A DNA stretch of 64,000 nucleotides from a candidate division KSB1 bacterium (lineage in GTDB: Bacteria > Zhuqueibacterota > Zhuqueibacteria > Zhuqueibacterales > Zhuqueibacteraceae): the NCBI GenBank assembly GCA_034506175.1, contig JAPDQB010000002.1, positions 62,001 through 126,000 of the forward strand. Direction: 5' to 3'. Shown in pieces: positions 9,198 to 18,783 of the stretch. Within the stretch, counting starts at the first letter, position 1, and every line of letters begins with the position of its first letter. The notes beneath the pieces are model-generated. The model saw only the letters and a list, made by a program, of their open reading frames with translations, did not search any database and was not told where the DNA came from. The translations under genes were made by a program, and so were the position numbers.

Positions 9198-10301
9198 ATG
9201 GTGGAAAATAACCTAGCAAAACTCGATCACGTGCTCGCCGGCTGCAAGCGGCTGCTGATTCTGACGCACGATTATCCCGATCCGGATGCGCTGGCCAGCG
9301 CGCTGCTGCTCTCCCATTTGGCGCGCAAACGATATCATCTGCGCACGCGCCTTGCCCACGGCGGGCTGATCTATCGCGCCGAGAATCGCGCCCTGGTGCA
9401 ACAGCTTCACATCAAGCTAACGCATGTGAATGCCATTCGCTGGAAGCAATACCGCCACATTGCGCTGGTGGATACACAGCCGGATTTTGGCAATCACAGT
9501 TTGCCGGCGGAAATAAAACCCACTGTGGTCTTCGATCATCATCACGCCAATGCCGCGACGCCAGTCAGGTTCGAAGATATTCGTCCGAACTACGGTGCAA
9601 CCGTCACCATTCTTTGGGAATATTTAACGGCGGCAGAGTTGGAGATGACCGCCGACTTGGCCACGGCGGTGACTTATGCTATTCGCACCGAAACCCAGGA
9701 GCTTGGAAGAGATATTTCGCCGCCGGATGTGGAAGCTTATTTGAAAGCTTATCCGAAGGCCAGCAAAAAGAAGCTGGCTAAAATTCTGAACCCCAAATTA
9801 CCCAAGAGCTACTTTTTGCTGTTGCAAACGGCGTTGCAAAATGCCAGAGTCTTTCGCCACGCCGCGCACGTGCACTTGGGCGAAGTCGAATCGCCGGAAC
9901 TGGTCGCCCAGATTGCCGATCTGCTGCTGCGGCACGAGCGCCTCAGTTGGGCGCTCGCCACCGGACGTTTTGATAACCAGCTTTTTGTGTCGATGCGCTG
10001 CAACAATGCCGACGCGCACGCCGGACAAATCTTGCAACAAATCGTCGGCAAAATGGGCACGGCTGGCGGCCATGCGATGACGGCCGGCGGGCGGATGCCG
10101 CTGAGCCAAAACGGGCATGCCGATTGGCAAGATCTCGAAAACCTTGTCATCGCCAGATTTCTGAAAAAGCTCAGATATGCCAAAGATATTGAATGGAAAC
10201 CGTTGTTGGGCGAAGAGAATGATTTTCAAACCACAACCAACAACCATAAAACCGGAATCACCAAGAATGATTTGACCAATGACGAAACGCAAAATATTTA
10301 A
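9198..10301 (+). CDS. DHH/DHHA1-family phosphoesterase (NrnA/GdpP-like)
   Basis: A soluble 367-residue protein. The DHH domain carries the metal-binding motifs DYPDPDA, DTQPDFGNH and DHHHANA; the C-terminal DHHA1 domain has GTAGGHAMTAGG. Family members cleave nanoRNA, pAp or cyclic di-AMP/pApA using two manganese ions. It lacks the membrane, PAS and GGDEF parts of GdpP, so it is the stand-alone DhhP/NrnA type. It overlaps the next gene, a diadenylate-cyclase-like protein, by 23 bp. This favours cyclic di-AMP or pApA as substrate, but that is an inference from context. The last 30 residues (TTTNNHKTGITKND...) look disordered. Confidence 0.88.
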   Translation: MVENNLAKLDHVLAGCKRLLILTHDYPDPDALASALLLSHLARKRYHLRTRLAHGGLIYRAENRALVQQLHIKLTHVNAIRWKQYRHIALVDTQPDFGNHSLPAEIKPTVVFDHHHANAATPVRFEDIRPNYGATVTILWEYLTAAELEMTADLATAVTYAIRTETQELGRDISPPDVEAYLKAYPKASKKKLAKILNPKLPKSYFLLLQTALQNARVFRHAAHVHLGEVESPELVAQIADLLLRHERLSWALATGRFDNQLFVSMRCNNADAHAGQILQQIVGKMGTAGGHAMTAGGRMPLSQNGHADWQDLENLVIARFLKKLRYAKDIEWKPLLGEENDFQTTTNNHKTGITKNDLTNDETQNI

Positions 10302-10869
10302 AAAGCTGTGTACACCCGAAAGAGGCATATCGTCAAACGTTCTGGAGAGCGTTCTCGAGCTGGGCGTGGAGTTGGCGCGCGAAGGCCGGGAGGGCAGAAA
10401 GATCGGCACCTTGTTTACAGTGGGTGATGAGGAAAATGTGCTGCGCTTTTCGCGGCCGCTGATTCTGGATCCGTTGTACGGCCATCCCACCGAGCTAAAA
10501 CGCCTCGAATTGCCGGAAATGCGCGAAACCGTCAAAGAGCTGGCGCAGTTGGACGGCGCGTTCATCGTTTCCGGTGAAGGTGTGGTGTTATCGGCGGCCC
10601 GCTATCTCGAAGCTCCGGTTGCCGGCGTGCAATTGCCGTTGGGTTTGGGAACGCGCCACATCGCCGCTGCCGCCGTCAGTTTGCACACCAAAGCCATCGC
10701 CGTGGTGCTTTCCGCCAGCTCGGTGGTTCGCGTCTTTGCCAACGGTGAAATCGTCGGAGAAATTTTGCCCGAGCTCTGGCTTATCGGCCGCGACAGCCTC
10801 TATATCAAAAAACCGCATATTGAAGAAAGCGAGGATGAGAAAATTACCGTGGCCATCAAAGAGGGATAA
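10279..10869 (+). CDS. DisA_N/DAC-domain protein, putative diadenylate cyclase with degenerate motifs
   Basis: 196 residues covering a single DisA_N (DAC) domain, the fold that condenses two ATP into cyclic di-AMP. Visible motifs are LDGAFIVSGEGVV (D92-G93-A94, the metal/ribose motif) and LGLGTRHIAA (R126-H127-I128, where the family has RHR). The later SEE motif region reads VLSASSVVRVF, so the usual acidic residues are absent. There is no membrane anchor (CdaA) and no helix-hairpin-helix (DisA). The start lies inside the upstream DHH gene (23-bp overlap, translational coupling). It may be an active cyclase of a divergent subtype or a nucleotide-binding regulator of the phosphoesterase; the missing RHR arginine makes activity uncertain. 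Confidence 0.78.
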   Translation: MTKRKIFKKLCTPERGISSNVLESVLELGVELAREGREGRKIGTLFTVGDEENVLRFSRPLILDPLYGHPTELKRLELPEMRETVKELAQLDGAFIVSGEGVVLSAARYLEAPVAGVQLPLGLGTRHIAAAAVSLHTKAIAVVLSASSVVRVFANGEIVGEILPELWLIGRDSLYIKKPHIEESEDEKITVAIKEG

Positions 10870-10884
10870 AATTGCTGTACTTCG

Positions 10885-10910
10885 TTTGTCGTCGCGCCTT
10901 CAGGCGCAAA
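10885..10910. repeat. Half-copy of palindromic repeat family B
   Basis: TTTGTCGTCGCGCCTTCAGG continuing into CGCAAAGCG matches the right arm (inverted) of the element at 8888-8957. It lies just after the DAC gene in a gene-free stretch of about 280 bp. Confidence 0.5.
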
Positions 10911-11013
10911 GCGTAGGGATGAAAACTAAAGCGTGTTTTCATGCAGGATTTCTTTTAAATTCCAACCCGCAACGCCCAACACCGGTGGATGGGCTGCAAT
11001 CAAAAAGATAATC

Positions 11014-11075
11014 TCCAACTGATAGAAGAACCCAACTGTTAAAGCTTTAGCCGTGGGGTTCATCTATCAGTTGGA
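11014..11075. repeat. 62-bp imperfect palindrome upstream of hsp20
   Basis: The left half, TCCAACTGATAGA-A-GAACCC followed by ...TAAAGC, and the inverted right half match at about 28 of 32 positions, with the dyad centred on AAAGCTTT. As RNA it would form one long hairpin. It sits between the DAC gene and hsp20 and is followed at once by a second small hairpin with a T run (11076-11093). It could be a transposon end or MITE, a terminator complex for the DAC operon, or a structured leader in front of hsp20. Confidence 0.7.
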
Positions 11076-11093
11076 AAAAGCCTTGGCTTTTTT
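11074..11093 (+). terminator. Short hairpin with T run
   Basis: AAAAAGCC-TT-GGCTTTTTT is a compact stem ending in six T. With the preceding 62-bp palindrome it probably terminates transcription from the DHH/DAC operon before hsp20. The stem is short, so efficiency is uncertain. Confidence 0.55.
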
Positions 11094-11146
11094 GCAAAGA
11101 TTGCACTTGTAACAGACTACAGGCACCACTAAGAACCTTTGGAACG

Positions 11147-11590
11147 ATGGACATGAAACTTTTTGACGAATTATCCCGGATGCAAAACGACGTGATCCGG
11201 TTTGTGGATCATCTCCAGCGTCTCAGCAAGATTCCGGCGGGTTTTTCAACCGTGACGTGGATTCCGCCGGCCAATATTTATGAAAATGAAGAGGCGTACA
11301 TCGTTGTGGCCGAACTCCCCGGCATCGATCCCCAAAAAATGCACGTGAGTGTTCGCGACAATCTGGTCGTCATTCAGGGCGAGAAAAGGCCGCCGGCCGC
11401 GGTGCACAACACGCGCTGCCGCCACATGGAAATCACTTTTGGGACTTTCGTGCGCAGCTTGCAGTTATCAGAAGCGCTCAATTCCGAGGGGGTGCAGGCG
11501 AATTATCATCACGGCGTTTTGGAAATCATCGTTCCCAAGATGCGCCCGGGAGAGTCGAAACGAGAGATTCCCATACAGTCGAACGGCTAA
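11147..11590 (+). CDS. Small heat-shock protein, Hsp20/alpha-crystallin family
   Basis: 147 residues with an alpha-crystallin domain (about 40-140): [20 protein letters not shown] at the start of the domain, then GVLEIIVPK, the family's closing strand motif, and a C-terminal tail with an I-x-I type motif (IPI) used for oligomerisation. It is an ATP-independent holdase for unfolding proteins. Two candidate ATGs, 11147 and 11153, are equally spaced from a weak TTGGAA site. The lon gene begins 14 bp after its stop, so the two are almost certainly co-transcribed: a holdase followed by a protease. Confidence 0.93.
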   Translation: MDMKLFDELSRMQNDVIRFVDHLQRLSKIPAGFSTVTWIPPANIYENEEAYIVVAELPGIDPQKMHVSVRDNLVVIQGEKRPPAAVHNTRCRHMEITFGTFVRSLQLSEALNSEGVQANYHHGVLEIIVPKMRPGESKREIPIQSNG

Positions 11591-11604
11591 AGGAGAATGA
11601 AGAC

Positions 11605-14067
11605 ATGGAGTTCAACGCCAACAAAAGCGGCGCTTCACCGCCGCTGCCGAAGATTCCAAAACGCTTGCGGCTTTTGCCCTTCGGCGACGGCGTGCTCTTT
11701 CCCTATATGGTCTTGCCGGCGGTGATCACGGCGGACCATTTGAAAAAGCTGGCGGAAGAGGCGGCGTCTTATGACCACATGGTCGGCGTGTTTGCCATCA
11801 AAGGCGAAGCGCAACCGGAAAAATTGCCCGAGCTCCACGCTGCCGGCACGGCGGCGATGATCCTGCGCATGTTGCGCATGCCGGATGGCTCGCTGAATGT
11901 GGTTTTACAAGGGCTGAAGCGGGTCGCCATCAAGGAAATCGTGCAGCGCGAGCCGTTCATGATGGCCGAAGTGCAAACGCTGGAAGAAACTCTCGACCGC
12001 AACATTGAGTTTGAAGGTTTGCTCAAAAATACCATCTCCCAATTTCACGACCTCGTCCGTCTCGCTCCCTACCTGTCCAACGAAGCCTCGCTGGTGGTCA
12101 ATAATCTCGACAATCCCAGCCAGCAGATCGACTTCATGGCCTCACAGCTCAATTTCAAAATCGAGGAAAAGCAGCAGATTTTGAATGCCTTGAACGTCAA
12201 TGAGCGGTTGAGGTTGCTGGCAGTTTTTTTAGGCCGCGAAATGGAGATTTTGCAGATCGGCAGCAAAATTCAGCAGGACATCCAGCAAAAGATGAGCACG
12301 GCGCAGCGCGAGGTTTATCTGCGCCAACAGCTCGAGGCCATCAAAAAAGAACTGGGCGAAACCGATGAGCACACCGCGGAAATCAACGCGCTGCGGCAGC
12401 AAGTGGAAAAAGCCAATCTCCCGCCCGACGTGCTAAAAGAGGCCAACCAGGAGCTGGAGCGCATGAGCAAGATTCCGCCCTTTTCGCCGGAATATATCGT
12501 GGCGCGCACTTACCTGGACTGGATGATCAACCTGCCCTGGAACACCAGCACTGAAGACAACCTGGATATTGCCCGCGCGCAAAAAATTCTGGACGAAGAT
12601 CATTTCGATCTCGAAAAACCCAAAGAGCGGATCATTGACTATCTCGCGGTGCGCAAGCTGAAGCAGGAAATGAAAGGGCCGATTCTCTGTTTTGTCGGCC
12701 CGCCGGGAACCGGGAAAACCTCCTTGGGCAAATCCATCGCCACGGCGCTCGGCCGCAAGTTCGTTCGCCTGGCGCTCGGCGGCATTCGTGACGAAGCCGA
12801 GATTCGCGGCCATCGCCGCACTTACATCGGCGCGCTGCCGGGGCGCATCATTCAAAGCCTGCGGCGCGCCGGCTCCAACAATCCGGTGCTGATGATCGAT
12901 GAGATTGACAAGATCGGCATGGACTACCACGGCGACCCCTCGTCGGCATTGCTGGAAGTGCTCGACCCCGAGCAAAACAACAGCTTCGTCGATCATTATC
13001 TGGACTTGCCTTTTGATCTCTCGAAGATTTTGTTCATTGCCACCGCCAACACCGTTCATACCATTCCCGCGCCGTTGTTGGATCGCCTGGAAATTCTGGA
13101 GCTTCCCGGCTATACGGAGCCGGACAAAATCGAAATCGCGCAGCGTTATTTGATTCCGAAACAGCTCGCCGAGCACGGTTTGGAAAGCTCGCAAGTGAAA
13201 TTTGAGACGGAAGCGCTGGTCAAGATCATCCGCGACTACACGCGCGAAGCGGGTCTGCGCAATCTCGAGCGGCAGATTGCCACCATCTGCCGGAAAGCCG
13301 CGCGCCGCATCGCCACCGGTGAGGCTGTGCCGATTGCGATGACCGCCGCCGAGGTGCGCCATATTCTTGGCATCGAAAAATTTCGTTACGAATTGGCGCA
13401 GGGCAGGGATGAAATCGGCGTGGTGGTGGGGCTGGCATGGACGCCGGCCGGCGGCGACACCCTGCTGGTCGAAACCACCGTCGTGCCGGGCACGGGAAAT
13501 TTTCGCCTCACCGGCCAGTTGGGAGAGGTGATGAAGGAATCGGCGCAAGCGGCGCTCACTTACGTCCGTTCGCGCGCGCAAAAATTGGGGCTGCCGGAAA
13601 ACTTTTATCGCAAATGGGATGCGCACATTCACGTGCCCGAAGGTGCGGTGCCCAAAGACGGCCCTTCGGCCGGCATCACCATGACCACGGCGCTGGTTTC
13701 GGCCTTCACCAAAAAACCGGCCAGAAAAGACGTGGCCATGACCGGAGAAATTACCTTGCGCGGCAAAGTGTTGCCGGTCGGCGGCATTCGCGACAAAGTG
13801 TTGGCGGCGCATCGCGCCGGCATTAAAACGGTTATTTTGCCCAGGGAAAATGAGCGCGATCTCGAGGAAGTCCCGGAGCACGTTCGGAAAGCGCTGAACT
13901 TTGAATTCGTTGAGCACATGGATCGTGTTCTCGAGCTGGCACTCAGCACTCCAACTGCGTCTCGTGAATTGGGAAATGCCGCCAAGCCCGAGCAAGAATC
14001 ACAACCCTGGCCCATGGCGGCAAAAGCTTCAATTGAAGCAAAGCCCGGCCTGCACGAAATGACATGA
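11605..14067 (+). CDS. lon: ATP-dependent protease Lon (LonA type)
   Basis: 820 residues, normal for LonA. N-terminal substrate-binding LON domain (about 25-220), coiled-coil, AAA+ module with Walker A GPPGTGKT (365-372) and Walker [10 protein letters not shown]. The C-terminal protease domain carries the Ser-Lys dyad S688 (in PKDGPSAG) and K731, spaced 43 residues as in other LonA enzymes. It degrades misfolded and regulatory proteins in the cytoplasm. A good ribosome binding site (AAAGGAG) precedes ATG 11605. About 40 extra residues at the C-terminus (from RELGNAAKP) are low complexity. It forms an operon with hsp20. Confidence 0.97.
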   Translation: MEFNANKSGASPPLPKIPKRLRLLPFGDGVLFPYMVLPAVITADHLKKLAEEAASYDHMVGVFAIKGEAQPEKLPELHAAGTAAMILRMLRMPDGSLNVVLQGLKRVAIKEIVQREPFMMAEVQTLEETLDRNIEFEGLLKNTISQFHDLVRLAPYLSNEASLVVNNLDNPSQQIDFMASQLNFKIEEKQQILNALNVNERLRLLAVFLGREMEILQIGSKIQQDIQQKMSTAQREVYLRQQLEAIKKELGETDEHTAEINALRQQVEKANLPPDVLKEANQELERMSKIPPFSPEYIVARTYLDWMINLPWNTSTEDNLDIARAQKILDEDHFDLEKPKERIIDYLAVRKLKQEMKGPILCFVGPPGTGKTSLGKSIATALGRKFVRLALGGIRDEAEIRGHRRTYIGALPGRIIQSLRRAGSNNPVLMIDEIDKIGMDYHGDPSSALLEVLDPEQNNSFVDHYLDLPFDLSKILFIATANTVHTIPAPLLDRLEILELPGYTEPDKIEIAQRYLIPKQLAEHGLESSQVKFETEALVKIIRDYTREAGLRNLERQIATICRKAARRIATGEAVPIAMTAAEVRHILGIEKFRYELAQGRDEIGVVVGLAWTPAGGDTLLVETTVVPGTGNFRLTGQLGEVMKESAQAALTYVRSRAQKLGLPENFYRKWDAHIHVPEGAVPKDGPSAGITMTTALVSAFTKKPARKDVAMTGEITLRGKVLPVGGIRDKVLAAHRAGIKTVILPRENERDLEEVPEHVRKALNFEFVEHMDRVLELALSTPTASRELGNAAKPEQESQPWPMAAKASIEAKPGLHEMT

Positions 14068-14142
14068 CAAATTTGAGTTGTTGGTCCGTGTGTAATCCCT
14101 TTGAGTGGCGGCTTGTCTGCATATCATGACCGCGAAGATTTT

Positions 14143-14189
14143 GTAGCGCAGGCATCCTGCCTGGTTTGCAGACAAGATGTCCGCGTTAC
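14143..14189. repeat. Palindrome-ended intergenic repeat, family A (copy 2)
   Basis: GTAGCGCAGGCATCCTGCCT followed by TTTGCAGACAAGATGTCCGC and GTTAC. Same layout as the copy at 9014-9063: inverted ends GTAGCG/CGTTAC and core TGCAGACAAGATGT. It lies in the 320-bp gene-free gap after lon, which otherwise holds nothing recognisable. Confidence 0.7.
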
Positions 14190-14388
14190 GTTTAGCTGGC
14201 CCAAGTGGAATCTGATAAATGCAAACATTTCGTTGCGTCGTTTTACCGATTGCAAATATACGAATAAAATTGTTAAAAGTCACTGATTCTGTGATAAAAA
14301 TGCCGCAGGCATTGACTTTTCAATGAGATTTGCCTATCTTGTTTTACCGCCGCACACGCATGTTTAACAACAAAGGAGTGAGTGAAAT

Positions 14389-14874
14389 ATGAAAAAGTTC
14401 GCATCGACCTGTGCTCTGCTGCTGGTTTTGGCCGGTAATCCGGCGTGGTGTCAGGATAGCGGGATGGGTTTGGGCCTCATCGTGGGCGAGCCGACTGGGA
14501 TTAGTTTCAAGACTTGGCAAGGCGCCAGCACCGCGTTCGATTTCGGTTTGGCGTGGTCTTTTTCCGGAAATGATTTTATTCAACTGCATGGCGATTATCT
14601 GTCTCACAATTTTTCCTCGCTCAAAGTTGAAAAAGGCCGGCTGCCGTTTTATTACGGCATTGGCGGCCGCCTCAAGTTCATTGAGGTTGGCTCCAAAAAA
14701 GGCGGTGACAGCCGGACGCGCCTCGGGGTGCGTCTGCCGTTGGGCTTGAACTATTTGTTCGAGAAAACCGCGCTCGATGCTTTTGTCGAGGTCGTGCCGG
14801 TTCTCGATTTGGTTCCCGATACCAAAATCGATTTGAATGCGGCAATCGGCATGCGTTACTTTTTTTCCAAGTGA
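14389..14874 (+). CDS. Small outer-membrane beta-barrel-like secreted protein
   Basis: 161 residues with a clear signal peptide (MKKFASTCALLLVLAGNPAW, cleavage near Q23). The mature part alternates hydrophobic and polar residues in short strands with glycine turns (GLGLIVGEPTGISFKTW; AFDFGLAWSF) and ends in an aromatic strand, GMRYFF-SK, as in outer-membrane barrels. A ribosome binding site, AAAGGAG, lies at 14372. Function unknown; probably a small barrel or porin-like protein. It has its own upstream gap and is followed by a separate FKBP gene 97 bp on. Confidence 0.7.
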   Translation: MKKFASTCALLLVLAGNPAWCQDSGMGLGLIVGEPTGISFKTWQGASTAFDFGLAWSFSGNDFIQLHGDYLSHNFSSLKVEKGRLPFYYGIGGRLKFIEVGSKKGGDSRTRLGVRLPLGLNYLFEKTALDAFVEVVPVLDLVPDTKIDLNAAIGMRYFFSK

Positions 14875-14971
14875 GCTCAGCCTCATTTCATAAAATTGCT
14901 TTCGGCGGCAAAAGAATAATCGGCTCGCCTGCAAAAGACGGCGTAACATTTCAACCATGAAAGGGATATCA

Positions 14972-15664
14972 ATGCGATTTCAACTGGCGGTATCAATGGT
15001 GCTCATCGGTTTGCTGGGTTGCCAAACGGATAAAGACAAAAAAATCGTGCTGGAGACACAGAAACAGAAAGTCAGTTACAGCATCGGACTCGACATCGGC
15101 AGAAATTTGAAACAGGGCGAGATCGATATTGATCTGGAAGCGCTCGGCCGGGGAATCAAGGACGCAGTATCCGACAGCACGCCCTTGCTGACGGAAGCGC
15201 AAATCCAGGAAACCATGCAGAAATTTCAACAGGAAATGATCGACAAACAGAGCCAGAGCGCCAATCGCGCCAGCGAAAAAAACACGCAAGAGGGAGAAGC
15301 TTTTTTAGCCGAAAATGCCAAAAAAGAAGGCGTCATCACACTGCCGAGCGGACTGCAGTATAAAGTGATCAAAGCCGGCAGTGGCAGGAAACCGAAACTG
15401 ACGGATGAAGTGACGACGCATTATCGCGGCATGTTGATCGATGGCACCGAGTTTGACAGCTCATATAAGCGCGGCGAGCCGACGAGCTTTCCGGTTGACG
15501 GCGTGATTGCCGGCTGGACCGAGGCCTTGCAGTTGATGCCGGTTGGCTCGAAATGGCAGTTGTTTGTTCCGCCGAATCTCGCCTACGGCCCGCGCGGCGC
15601 CGGTAATGCCATCGGTCCGAATGCCACACTGATTTTCGACATCGAATTGCTGGCGATCAAGTAA
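14972..15664 (+). CDS. FKBP-type peptidyl-prolyl isomerase, lipoprotein
   Basis: Signal sequence with lipobox LIGLLGC (Cys at about residue 17 from ATG 14972), so it is membrane-anchored in the periplasm. The N-terminal dimerisation domain (about 25-115) resembles FkpA/Mip: SYSIGLDIGRNLKQGEIDID then long helices. The C-terminal FKBP domain (about 125-230) contains GSGRKPKLTDEVTTHYRGML, GTEFDSS, PVDGVIAGWTEAL and the closing LIFDIELL. It assists folding of exported proteins. ATG 14972 has AAAGGGATATCA in front; ATG 14957 is an alternative that only adds five residues. Confidence 0.93.
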   Translation: MRFQLAVSMVLIGLLGCQTDKDKKIVLETQKQKVSYSIGLDIGRNLKQGEIDIDLEALGRGIKDAVSDSTPLLTEAQIQETMQKFQQEMIDKQSQSANRASEKNTQEGEAFLAENAKKEGVITLPSGLQYKVIKAGSGRKPKLTDEVTTHYRGMLIDGTEFDSSYKRGEPTSFPVDGVIAGWTEALQLMPVGSKWQLFVPPNLAYGPRGAGNAIGPNATLIFDIELLAIK

Positions 15665-15756
15665 ACAACAATTGTCGCTGCGGGTAAAACTCAAACCGGA
15701 GTGCGAACGCCCGTTTCGCACTCCGCAAAAGGGGCGCAAAACAATATCTTCTCGCC

Positions 15757-18120
15757 ATGAAAATTCCTGCAATATGCTTGAGACATCGCTTGCAACGAAA
15801 GTGGCCGGTATTCCCGCTGATGCTCGTGGTTTTGCTTTTCCTCAGCCAACAGATGCCAGCTCAGTTTGCCACCAATCTCATCACTTCCATGAAAAGGCAA
15901 AAACTCATTTCGGCCCGGATTCAATCCTCCAACACCATAGAAATTGAGCTGGCGCGACCACTCAAAAAAGTTGATCTTGACGATTTTTCCATTGAACCTG
16001 CCGCTGCTGTCAAGCACATCGCGGCGGCAAGGGATGGAAAATTAATCGTCACCACCTCGCCGTTGGATGTCCGGCAGAATTATGCCATCTCGCTCAAAGG
16101 CATTGGCAGCAAAGCGCTGCTTCACGATGATATTCTCAATCAATTTTATTCGCAAAAACCGCTGGGGTGCCGGCGAGAAGGGCAAACCTTGGCTTTTCGT
16201 GTTTTCGCGCCGCGGGCGCTGCAAGTGAAGCTGATTGTTTTCGATCAATACGACGGCGATGCCGGCCGCGAATTTGACATGCAGCGCGACAACGACGGCG
16301 TGTGGGAATTTTTCGCGACGGAAAATCTTGACGGAAAATATTACGGCTATCGCATCAGCGGGCCGAGCGGCAAAGGAGAAATTTTTGACGACAGCATCGT
16401 CATTGCCGATCCTTATTCGCGCGCGGTGACGACGATGAATCATTATCGCCATCCCGCCAAATCGCTGGTTTTACCGGAAGACAATTTTGATTGGGAGGGC
16501 GATTCCTTTCTCAAAATTCCGCTGGAGGATTTGATCATCTACGAGATGCACCTCCGCGATTTGACGGCGCATCCTTCGTCCGGCGCGCCGCCGGAGCTGC
16601 GGGGAACTTACCGAGGCCTCATCCAATCCGGCTTGAAAGGCGGCATCGATTACATCAAATCGCTCGGCGTCAATGCGGTTGAATTGCTTCCGATACACGA
16701 TTTTGCCAATATCGAGCCGTCGCCCGAAGAAAATCGCGTGGCGGCAAACGTTTATGGCCGCAATCATTGGGGCTATATGACGAGTTATTTTTTTGCGCCG
16801 GAGAGTTATTACGCCACCGGCGGCACGATGGAGGCCGGCAAATGGAACGGCGCCGATGGCCGGCAAGTGCGAGAATTCAAGGAAGTCGTCAAAGCTTTTC
16901 ACCGGGCGGGCATCGCCGTTTTACTCGACGTTGTTTATAATCACGTGTCGCAATACGATCAAAATCCCTTTAAGCTTCTCGACAAAAAATATTATTTTCA
17001 CTTGGACGGTGAACAAAATTTTCTGAGTCGAAGCGGCTGCGGCAATGATTTCAAAACCGAGCGGCCGATGGCGCGGCGCCTGATTCTCGACAGCGTCGAG
17101 TATTGGATGCGCGAATATCACATCGACGGCTTTCGCTTCGATCTCGCGGCGATGATCGATTGGGAAACCTGCGACGCGATTTTAAAGCGCGCCCGCGAAA
17201 TCAATCCTCATGCGATCATCATTGCCGAGCCGTGGGGCGGAGGCGCTTACACGCCGGTGCAACATTCGCAGCACGGCTGGGCGGCGTGGAATGATCAAAT
17301 TCGCAACGGCGTGAAAGGCTGGCGGCCGACCGGCGAGGGCGATCAGGGTTTTATTTTCGGCAAATGGAAAAACGGCGTGACGATGGCCGATTTGCGCACT
17401 TATGTCACCGGCACGCTGAAGGAAGACGGCGGATTATTTCAACACAAATCTCACGCGATCAATTATCTGGAATCGCATGATGATCACACCCTGGGAGATT
17501 TTATTCGTATTGCCAGCGGAGAAGTCGGGCTGGAGCAGGTGATCACCGACCTCGACGCCAACGCCCGGCTTTCGCCGCGCCAAATGCGAATGAACAAGCT
17601 GGCAGCGCTTTTTCTTTTCACCTCCCAGGGCCCGATCATGATTCATGAAGGCCAGGAATTTGCGCGCAGCAAAGTTATTATGAAAACCAACGTTCCCGAT
17701 CCGCACGCCGGCCAAATCGATCACAACAGCTACAACAAAGACAACGAAACCAACTGGCTGAATTTTCGACATGCCGAAATGAATCGCGAGCTGGTTGATT
17801 ATTATCGCGGCTTGATTGCCTTGCGGCGGGCGCATCGGGCCTTTCGGTGGAGTGAAAAGAAGGATATTGAATTGTTAACAAGCGAGGGTGAGTTTTCATT
17901 GGGCTATTCCATTCATCACGCTTCGAGCGGGGATACGCATGATTTTGTCGTGCTCATGAATGGGGATACGCATGAACCGGCCAAATTCAAAGTGCCAAAA
18001 GGCAAATGGGAAATCGTCGTCAACGAACAAAAAGCCGGCACAGCGGTTTTGGGAAAATTTGCCGGCGGGAATTTTGTTTTGAAACCGACGAGCGGGATGG
18101 TGATGCGGAAAAGTAAATGA
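15757..18120 (+). CDS. Secreted pullulanase-type glycoside hydrolase (GH13)
   Basis: 787 residues with an N-terminal membrane or signal segment (FPLMLVVLLFLSQQ). A small beta domain (about 45-125) precedes a CBM48-like module (about 130-240, FRVFAPRALQVKL) and the alpha-amylase barrel. The barrel shows YNHVSQYDQNP, nucleophile D462 in GFRFDLAAM, acid/base E491 in IIIAEPWGGG, and D575 in YLESHDDHTL. The pullulanase type I hallmark YGRNHWGY is present. It hydrolyses alpha-1,6 branch links in glycogen, starch or pullulan outside the cytoplasm. No ribosome binding site is obvious. It complements the branching enzyme encoded 20 kb away. Confidence 0.9.
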   Translation: MKIPAICLRHRLQRKWPVFPLMLVVLLFLSQQMPAQFATNLITSMKRQKLISARIQSSNTIEIELARPLKKVDLDDFSIEPAAAVKHIAAARDGKLIVTTSPLDVRQNYAISLKGIGSKALLHDDILNQFYSQKPLGCRREGQTLAFRVFAPRALQVKLIVFDQYDGDAGREFDMQRDNDGVWEFFATENLDGKYYGYRISGPSGKGEIFDDSIVIADPYSRAVTTMNHYRHPAKSLVLPEDNFDWEGDSFLKIPLEDLIIYEMHLRDLTAHPSSGAPPELRGTYRGLIQSGLKGGIDYIKSLGVNAVELLPIHDFANIEPSPEENRVAANVYGRNHWGYMTSYFFAPESYYATGGTMEAGKWNGADGRQVREFKEVVKAFHRAGIAVLLDVVYNHVSQYDQNPFKLLDKKYYFHLDGEQNFLSRSGCGNDFKTERPMARRLILDSVEYWMREYHIDGFRFDLAAMIDWETCDAILKRAREINPHAIIIAEPWGGGAYTPVQHSQHGWAAWNDQIRNGVKGWRPTGEGDQGFIFGKWKNGVTMADLRTYVTGTLKEDGGLFQHKSHAINYLESHDDHTLGDFIRIASGEVGLEQVITDLDANARLSPRQMRMNKLAALFLFTSQGPIMIHEGQEFARSKVIMKTNVPDPHAGQIDHNSYNKDNETNWLNFRHAEMNRELVDYYRGLIALRRAHRAFRWSEKKDIELLTSEGEFSLGYSIHHASSGDTHDFVVLMNGDTHEPAKFKVPKGKWEIVVNEQKAGTAVLGKFAGGNFVLKPTSGMVMRKSK

Positions 18121-18123
18121 AGA

Positions 18124-18783
18124 TTATTTACATAAATATGATTTTACTTTCTGCAACAAAGCCGGAGGTAAATTTGCTTCACGGCAAAATCGCTGCAAGG
18201 TTGTCAAATCATCCACATCATACCAAACCGGAAGCTGGTGCACAGACATCCGCAGTTGTTCGGCGCGGTTTAATGTTTGTTGCAGTACGCGTTCCGTGCT
18301 CCACTCTATTCCCGTAAAAAGTTTTTCCGGGGCGCTTTTCAAACCGATCAAATAATACCCACCATCGGTTGCCGGTCCCAAAACGACATCATGAGTTGAC
18401 AAAGCCGTTGCCGCTTGCTTGAGATATTCCGCCGGCAGGGAGGGGCTATCCGTTCCGATGGTGAGCACATGCGAGTAGCCTTGCTGTTGCACGTGTTGAA
18501 CGGCGCGGTGAATGCGCATTCCCAAATCCGTTGATTCTGCTTGCGCGAACCATTGCCAGGGCCCCGGAAAAAGTTTCCGCAGTTCTTTCGCTTTGTCAAT
18601 CGGCGTGAACGTCACAAATTGCGCCGCGACTTCGATTTGCATGGCAATATCAAATGTGCAGCGAATGAATTCCTGATAGAGTTGGGCGGCTATTTCAGCG
18701 CCGACTGCGGCGGCGAGACGAGTTTTGACTTTGCCGGGTTCGGGATATTTAACGAAAATCAACAAAGCTGAATCAGTTGGCAT
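18124..18783 (-). CDS. TIGR04282/DUF2064 glycosyltransferase-like protein
   Basis: 219 residues of the GT-A fold family DUF2064: FVKYPEPGKVKTRLA (nucleotide-sugar loop), GTDSPSLP (metal-binding acidic motif) and GPATDGGYYLIGLK. Members include the transferase proposed for arsenosugar biosynthesis, but most are untested. It overlaps the upstream lipid kinase by 11 bp and has no Shine-Dalgarno of its own, so it is probably translationally coupled. The stop is only 3 bp from the convergent pullulanase stop, with no terminator between them. Confidence 0.88.
   Translation of the reverse strand: MPTDSALLIFVKYPEPGKVKTRLAAAVGAEIAAQLYQEFIRCTFDIAMQIEVAAQFVTFTPIDKAKELRKLFPGPWQWFAQAESTDLGMRIHRAVQHVQQQGYSHVLTIGTDSPSLPAEYLKQAATALSTHDVVLGPATDGGYYLIGLKSAPEKLFTGIEWSTERVLQQTLNRAEQLRMSVHQLPVWYDVDDLTTLQRFCREANLPPALLQKVKSYLCK

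Noticed and set aside
12433..13995. A 520-codon open frame on the minus strand across lon
   Set aside because: Antisense shadow of an unmistakable Lon protease; no ribosome site and no recognisable domain.
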